From the NCBI GenBank assembly GCA_002712765.1, contig PAUP01000029.1:1-36139 (forward strand): a DNA stretch of 36,139 bases. Reading direction: 5' to 3'. The notes below the pieces were generated by a model. It saw nothing but the letters and a program-made list of their open reading frames with translations. It was not told where the DNA came from and did no database searches. Below, in pieces: positions 32,163 to 36,139 of this stretch; position 1 is the stretch's first letter; every line of letters starts with the position of its first letter. Position numbers and translations under genes: made by a program. This stretch comes from Cytophagaceae bacterium (lineage in GTDB: Bacteria; Bacteroidota; Bacteroidia; Flavobacteriales; Flavobacteriaceae).

Positions 32163-33326
32163 TCAAGAATTTCTATTGACCGTATTGATCAAGAAGCTAA
32201 CGACAAAAGCTAGACCCGCTGCTATAGTCAGGGCTGTAAAACTTCCTTTTAAGGTAAAAATATCGGCTACAAAGCCCACAAAAGGTGGGCTCACTAAAAA
32301 TCCTATAAATCCAGCTCCGGCCACTACAGAGATCCCTTCTGCACTTGTGATGCCTTTGGTCTTGCCAGCTAGACGTAAAAGCTCTGGAATCACCACCGAA
32401 AACCCTAATCCTATAACTCCAAACCCTAAAATAGTTGCCCATTGACTGGCTATTAAAACTCCAAAATAACCCAATAGGGCTAGTAAAATCCCACCAATAA
32501 TTACCTTGTGCGCCCCAAGCCGTTTACTCAACCCATCACCAAAAAAGCGCCCCAATGCCATCAAAGCCGAAAAACTCAAAAAACCCAGCCCTGCAGTTTT
32601 CTCCGAGAAAACACCTACGATCTCTTCGAGATATAGTTTACTCCATTGCTCAATAGCGCCTTCACTACCCATAACTATAAAAGCGATGATAGCAAAGCCC
32701 AGCAAGGGTTTGAGCAATCGTATCGAAAAACGAGTTTCACTCTCCTGTTTATTTAACTGTATGCTTGCATATTCCTTAGAGAGCCATAAATTACTAAGTA
32801 CGACCAAACAAGACGCCCCAGCTATATGAAACAAGGGGTTGTCCAGCGGTTCGATCACAAAATATCCTATCAAGGCTGCCATAGCTCCTCCTAACGAGAA
32901 AAAGCCATGAGAGGCCCTCATGATATGGATATCATCTTCGATTTCGATTTCTGACACTAGTGCATTCATGGCGATGTCTGTAAAACAAGAAGCGATACCC
33001 ACTAGAAATAAACTCAGACACAGCAACAAAAAAGACGGGGAGACTAACGGAAAAACAAACAAAATCGCAAAACTCAAAATACCAGCACGCGTTGCCTGGC
33101 CAGCCCCGATGCCCTTAATGATTTTAGACGAAAACAATAAAGCGACCAAGGTGCCTAATCCTAAACAAAACAACGCCGCACCCAGACTACTGTCTGTCAA
33201 TTGCAACTTGTCTTTCACTCTCGGGATATACAACACCCAGGTTCCAATCATGATATTGAGTGAGGCAAAAACCCAAGCAGGTGCAAAATACCTTCGATGT
33301 CGCAAGAGTTGAACGAGTGAATTCAT
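32163..33326 (-). CDS. MFS transporter, YbjJ-like
   Basis: A 387-aa inner-membrane protein with about 12 hydrophobic helices in two halves, starting at ATG 33326. A TTG three codons upstream is in frame but lies within a -7 box and is rejected. The first half has WVLYIPRVKDKLQLTDSSLG, typical of the YbjJ-like branch, and ALVSEIEIEDDIHIMRASHG; the second has LMALGRFFGDGLSKRLG. The substrate is unknown. The gene is divergent from kynU across an intergenic region with inverted repeats, and its -7 box ends 6 nt before the ATG, suggesting a leaderless mRNA. Confidence 0.88.
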   Translation of the reverse strand: MNSLVQLLRHRRYFAPAWVFASLNIMIGTWVLYIPRVKDKLQLTDSSLGAALFCLGLGTLVALLFSSKIIKGIGAGQATRAGILSFAILFVFPLVSPSFLLLCLSLFLVGIASCFTDIAMNALVSEIEIEDDIHIMRASHGFFSLGGAMAALIGYFVIEPLDNPLFHIAGASCLVVLSNLWLSKEYASIQLNKQESETRFSIRLLKPLLGFAIIAFIVMGSEGAIEQWSKLYLEEIVGVFSEKTAGLGFLSFSALMALGRFFGDGLSKRLGAHKVIIGGILLALLGYFGVLIASQWATILGFGVIGLGFSVVIPELLRLAGKTKGITSAEGISVVAGAGFIGFLVSPPFVGFVADIFTLKGSFTALTIAAGLAFVVSFLINTVNRNS

Positions 33327-33332
33327 TGATTT

Positions 33333-33385
33333 CAAAGCTATTAAAACAGCGTCAACATTTGACTCTTATCCTCAAGAATTGACGC
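33333..33385 (-). promoter_or_regulatory. MFS promoter with inverted-repeat operator candidates
   Basis: TAGCTTTG (33340-33333, minus strand) is a perfect -7 box. Just upstream lie GTCAACATTTGAC (33351-33363), an inverted repeat with 5-bp arms, and GCGTCAA (33349-33355) paired with TTGACGC (33379-33385). No regular -33 TTG is spaced correctly, which would fit an activator- or repressor-controlled promoter. Confidence 0.45.
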
Positions 33386-33495
33386 AAACGTTGTATTTGC
33401 ACTCAAAAAAGGCGTGCTTTAAGCTTGCAGAAATAGATCACGATGCTTTAATACTCTACCGAATATCCCTATTTTTATAGCACCAATCACAGCCT

Positions 33496-34773
33496 ATGAG
33501 TGCCACTATGACGTCTTATGAAAATAGTCTCGCTTTTGCGAAAAATGCCGACAGCAAAGACCCTCTTGCCCAATATCGCGATCAGTTTTACTTGCCACAA
33601 GATGCCAATGGAGAACCTTTGGTTTATATGTGTGGGAACAGTCTAGGTTGTCAACCAAAATCTGTAGCTTCATATATCGAACAAGAACTCAATGACTGGG
33701 CCGATCTAGGGGTAGAAGGTCATTTTGATGCGGCTCATCCATGGATGCCGTATCACGAATTCTTAAGTGAAGCGATGGCCGATATCGTTGGAGCCAAACC
33801 CAATGAAGTGGTGATTATGAATACACTTACGACCAACCTTCATTTGATGATGGTCTCTTTCTATAGACCTTCTTCAACCCGATTTAAGATCATCATAGAA
33901 AGTGATGCCTTTCCTTCAGACCGCTATGCCGTGGAGAGTCAATTGATACACCACGGATATGATCCTAAAGACAGCTTGCTGCTATGGCAGCCAAGACCAG
34001 GAGAAGATCTGTGTCGTTATGAAGATTTGGAAGCCTTGGTCTCTACCCATCAAGATAGTATTGCTTTACTTTTAATAGGAAACACCAACTATTATTCTGG
34101 CCAGTGTTACCCTATTAAAGACATTACGACATTAGGGCATAGCATTGGGGCAAAAGTAGGTTTTGATCTCGCTCATGGCGTAGGAAATATTATGCCCAAT
34201 TTGCACCAAAATCAGGTCGACTTTGCCGTCTGGTGTACCTATAAATATTTGAATAGTGGCCCTGGCAGTTTAGGAGGATGTTTTATACACCAAAAGCACG
34301 CAAGCGACACCTCAATACCTCGCTTTGCTGGATGGTGGGGCCACAATAAGGATACTCGATTTAATATGAGGCATGGGTTTGATCCCATTCCCACCGCCGA
34401 AGGATGGCAACTCTCTAACCCTCCCATTTTGTCTATGGCAGCAGTAAGAGCGAGTTTGGATATTTTCGCGAAAGCGGGAATGCAACAACTTCGAGAAAAA
34501 TCAAAAAGGCTTACCGGCTTTTTAGAGTTTTTGATTCATGACTTGAATAATGACCGCATACAAATTATAACGCCTTCAAATCCCGAACAGCGCGGATGCC
34601 AATTGTCTATACAAGTAAAAAACGCAGACCGCAGCCTACATCAACAATTGACTAAAGCAGGTGTGATATCAGACTGGAGAGAACCAGATGTAATACGTGT
34701 GGCGCCGGCACCTTTATACAATAGTTTTGAAGATGTATATCAACTTGTCCAAAGACTTAAAAGTATTCTTTGA
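33496..34773 (+). CDS. kynU: kynureninase
   Basis: A 425-aa PLP enzyme cleaving kynurenine or 3-hydroxykynurenine to (hydroxy)anthranilate and alanine. Conserved blocks are YMCGNSLGCQPK, the phosphate-binding MNTLTTNLHLMM, FDLAHGVGN with D224, and the PLP Lys250 in WCTYKYLNSGPGS, then FAGWWGH and the C-terminal RVAPAPLYNSFEDVYQL. ATG 33508, four codons in, is an alternative start. The repeated palindrome appears twice within the gene: a degenerate copy at 33531-33546 (AFAK) and a good one at 34464-34476 (IFAKAG). The stop overlaps the next start (TGATG). Confidence 0.96.
   Translation: MSATMTSYENSLAFAKNADSKDPLAQYRDQFYLPQDANGEPLVYMCGNSLGCQPKSVASYIEQELNDWADLGVEGHFDAAHPWMPYHEFLSEAMADIVGAKPNEVVIMNTLTTNLHLMMVSFYRPSSTRFKIIIESDAFPSDRYAVESQLIHHGYDPKDSLLLWQPRPGEDLCRYEDLEALVSTHQDSIALLLIGNTNYYSGQCYPIKDITTLGHSIGAKVGFDLAHGVGNIMPNLHQNQVDFAVWCTYKYLNSGPGSLGGCFIHQKHASDTSIPRFAGWWGHNKDTRFNMRHGFDPIPTAEGWQLSNPPILSMAAVRASLDIFAKAGMQQLREKSKRLTGFLEFLIHDLNNDRIQIITPSNPEQRGCQLSIQVKNADRSLHQQLTKAGVISDWREPDVIRVAPAPLYNSFEDVYQLVQRLKSIL
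33531..33546. repeat. iterated palindrome, degenerate copy 7 (5' end of kynU)
   Basis: CGCTTTTGCGAAAAAT resembles the consensus CGCTTTCGCGAAAGCG with changes at the centre and right end. Confidence 0.4.
34464..34476. repeat. iterated palindrome, copy 8 (in kynU)
   Basis: TTTCGCGAAAGCG with the exact core TTTCGCGAAA; the left arm is degenerate. In frame it encodes FAKA. Confidence 0.75.
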
Positions 34774-35402
34774 TGTACATTCCTAAAATCTATAAAAATG
34801 AAAATCCAGAAGAGATAAGAGCATTCTTAAAAGCGCATGCCTTCGGAATAATGGTCACCGCGGTGGCAGGAAAAAGTTTGGCAACACACATCCCGTTGTT
34901 ACTAGATAAAAACAAGGCCAATAAAGAGATTTTACACGGGCATATCTCTAAGGCAAATGAACAAGTAGACCACTTGAAAAATGGCAGCGAGGTGCTTTGT
35001 ATTTTTAATGGGCCGCACAGTTATGTATCTAGCAGTTGGTATGACTTTGAAGAAGTCTCTACCTGGAATTATGTATCGGTTCAGGTACGTGGGATCCTGC
35101 GACTACTCGATCAAGAAGCCTTATATCAATCTGTCAAAAAACTGATGGATACCTACGAGGCAAAACAAGAAAAACCAGTACGCCTCGAGGATTTATCGGA
35201 GGCAACCATGAGACAATTACACGGAATTATAGGTTTTGAAATTGAAATTAACAGCATAGAAGCCGCCTATAAACTCTCTCAAAATAGAGACGATAAAAAT
35301 CATAAGGCTGTGGTTGCTCAATTGCAAAAAACACAACAGCCACAAGAAGAACAACTGGCTAAAATGATGCTCAAACAGCGTAAAGACAAAAAAGAATTAT
35401 GA
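34773..35402 (+). CDS. PaiB-like FMN-binding split-barrel protein
   Basis: A 209-aa protein of the PaiB / FMN-binding negative transcriptional regulator family: MYIPKIYKNENPEEIRAFLK, LATHIPLLLDK, HGHISKANEQVDHLKNG, FNGPHSYVSSSWYDFEEVST with NYVSVQVRG, and IIGFEIEINSIEAAYKLSQN. PaiB was described as affecting protease and sporulation genes in Bacillus, but the fold is that of a flavin- or heme-binding split barrel, so an enzymatic or redox role is equally likely. The start ATG at 34773 overlaps the kynU stop, and its own stop overlaps the kmo start (ATGA). It is thus locked into the kynurenine operon, which suggests a function in that pathway. The C-terminal 25 residues are Gln/Lys-rich. Confidence 0.88.
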   Translation: MYIPKIYKNENPEEIRAFLKAHAFGIMVTAVAGKSLATHIPLLLDKNKANKEILHGHISKANEQVDHLKNGSEVLCIFNGPHSYVSSSWYDFEEVSTWNYVSVQVRGILRLLDQEALYQSVKKLMDTYEAKQEKPVRLEDLSEATMRQLHGIIGFEIEINSIEAAYKLSQNRDDKNHKAVVAQLQKTQQPQEEQLAKMMLKQRKDKKEL

Positions 35403-36139
35403 GTACTTCAACAAAACGCGATCACGTACTAATTATAGGCGCAGGTCTATGTGGGTCTTTACTCGCTCTGCGAATGGCCCAGCGAGGCTACAAGGTGAGT
35501 CTAATGGAAAAACGCCCCGATTTGAGAAAGGTACATCAAGACGCTGGCCGTTCAATTAATTTGGCCTTATCTGATCGCGGGATGAAAGGCATCAAGTTGG
35601 TAGGTTTGGAAAAGGAGGTAACCCAATTGTGTATCCCTATGAAAGGTCGTATGATACACGAAAAGGATGGTACTACTTTTTTGAGTCCCTACTCTGGACG
35701 CAGTGATGAGTACATCAACTCGATTTCGCGCACCGACCTGAATATTATGTTACTCAATGCGGCCGATACCCATGAGGCATTACACATTCAGTTTAATCAA
35801 GGCTGTAAGGAGGTCGATTTAAAAAATGCCACTGCTACCTTTGAAGATTATCACACCAAAGAAACCCAAACCATCGCTGCCAACGTCATATTAGGGGCCG
35901 ATGGTGCAGGCTCGGTGGTACGCAAAAGCATGTTCTTAAACAAGGATTTTCTCTTTAGTTTTTCTCAAGAATACCTAACACATGGCTATAAAGAACTTTC
36001 GTTTCCGGCAACCGCCAATGGTGATTTTCAAACCGAGAAAAATGCCCTTCACATCTGGCCTCGTGGCAGAGAAATGATTATCGCTTTACCCAATTTGGAC
36101 GGTAGTTTTACGGTAACCCTCTTTTTAGATTATAAAGAC
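35399..36139 (+). CDS. kmo: kynurenine 3-monooxygenase, 5' part (cut by window end)
   Basis: An open reading frame from ATG 35399 to the right edge, 247 codons without a stop. The N-terminus has the FAD-binding dinucleotide fold VLIIGAGLCGSLLALRMAQR with G14-A-G16-L-C-G19, and the second FAD motif VILGADGAGSVVRK (163-176). KMO-typical blocks SINLALSDRGMKGIKLVGLE, MKGRMIHEKDG and YLTHGYKELSFPA are present. It hydroxylates kynurenine with NADPH and oxygen to give 3-hydroxykynurenine, the substrate for KynU. Translation is coupled to the PaiB-like gene by a 4-nt overlap. About half of the protein is missing to the right of the window. Confidence 0.95.
   Translation, partial: MSTSTKRDHVLIIGAGLCGSLLALRMAQRGYKVSLMEKRPDLRKVHQDAGRSINLALSDRGMKGIKLVGLEKEVTQLCIPMKGRMIHEKDGTTFLSPYSGRSDEYINSISRTDLNIMLLNAADTHEALHIQFNQGCKEVDLKNATATFEDYHTKETQTIAANVILGADGAGSVVRKSMFLNKDFLFSFSQEYLTHGYKELSFPATANGDFQTEKNALHIWPRGREMIIALPNLDGSFTVTLFLDYKD

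Noticed and set aside
33327-33335. TTG start codon for the MFS gene
   Set aside because: It is part of the -7 box TAGCTTTG; the ATG at 33326 is in frame and better placed.
1-36139. CRISPR array, prophage or insertion sequence
   Set aside because: No regularly spaced repeats of CRISPR length, no transposase or phage genes, and no terminal inverted repeats with target duplications were seen. The only iterated repeat is the short palindrome at irregular spacing.

Overview
The window looks like chromosomal DNA of a member of the Bacteroidota, most likely a marine flavobacterium (Flavobacteriaceae). The grounds are: Bacteroidetes-type promoters (-7 box TAnnTTTG with TTG/TTTG about 20 bp upstream) before several genes; almost no Shine-Dalgarno sequences; lineage-typical families (two GLPGLI proteins, a DUF5686 protein, an outer-membrane barrel with a carboxypeptidase-regulatory domain, a BFN-UVR fusion protein); and a SAM-I riboswitch of Bacteroidetes type. 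A 14-18 bp palindrome, GCTTTCGCGAAAGC, recurs across the window inside and between genes. The genus cannot be fixed from the sequence alone. No rRNA, tRNA, CRISPR array, insertion sequence or prophage was seen.

Layout. (1) 1-1814: a SAM-I riboswitch on the minus strand, serving a gene beyond the left edge, divergent from metK, which has its own promoter and an overlapping upstream ORF with a Cys-Cys pair. (2) 1865-9510: an envelope module of two GLPGLI proteins, an outer-membrane barrel protein and a secreted CIA30 protein on the minus strand, divergent from a histidine kinase/response regulator pair. The shared intergenic region holds four direct repeats at exact 10-bp spacing, a likely operator. 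(3) 9581-12014: a secreted orphan, a deoxynucleoside kinase and an App1-like phosphatase. (4) 12159-15603: the soluble pyrophosphatase ppa and the membrane ion-pumping pyrophosphatase hppA in tandem, separated by a structured region, with an unusual tail on HppA. (5) 15625-21274: a DUF5686 protein and pdhB (minus strand), divergent from etfB-etfA. (6) 21400-23436: a BFN-UVR protein and a concentrative nucleoside transporter. (7) 23580-27012: a tight four-gene cassette of secreted proteins. Three are unrecognised; the fourth is a lipoprotein with two DTG aspartic-protease motifs and a PDZ-like tail. This is the least explained part of the window. (8) 27519-28802: thyA and a small TonB-C-domain protein. 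(9) 29053-31514: egtB-egtD-DUF427, ergothioneine-type genes. (10) 31533-33326: a nitroreductase and an MFS transporter. (11) 33496-36139: a kynurenine operon, kynU - paiB-like - kmo, with overlapping stop and start codons; kmo is cut by the window end.

How the genes work together. MetK and the riboswitch-controlled neighbour belong to methionine/SAM metabolism, and EgtD uses SAM. Ppa and HppA remove pyrophosphate, HppA while conserving energy. PdhB and EtfAB feed central oxidation. The nucleoside transporter, deoxynucleoside kinase and ThyA serve deoxynucleotide supply. KynU and Kmo degrade tryptophan through kynurenine. The two-component/GLPGLI/barrel/CIA30 set and the four-gene secreted cassette are the best candidates for poorly described systems. 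All functional calls come from reading motifs; no database search was run.
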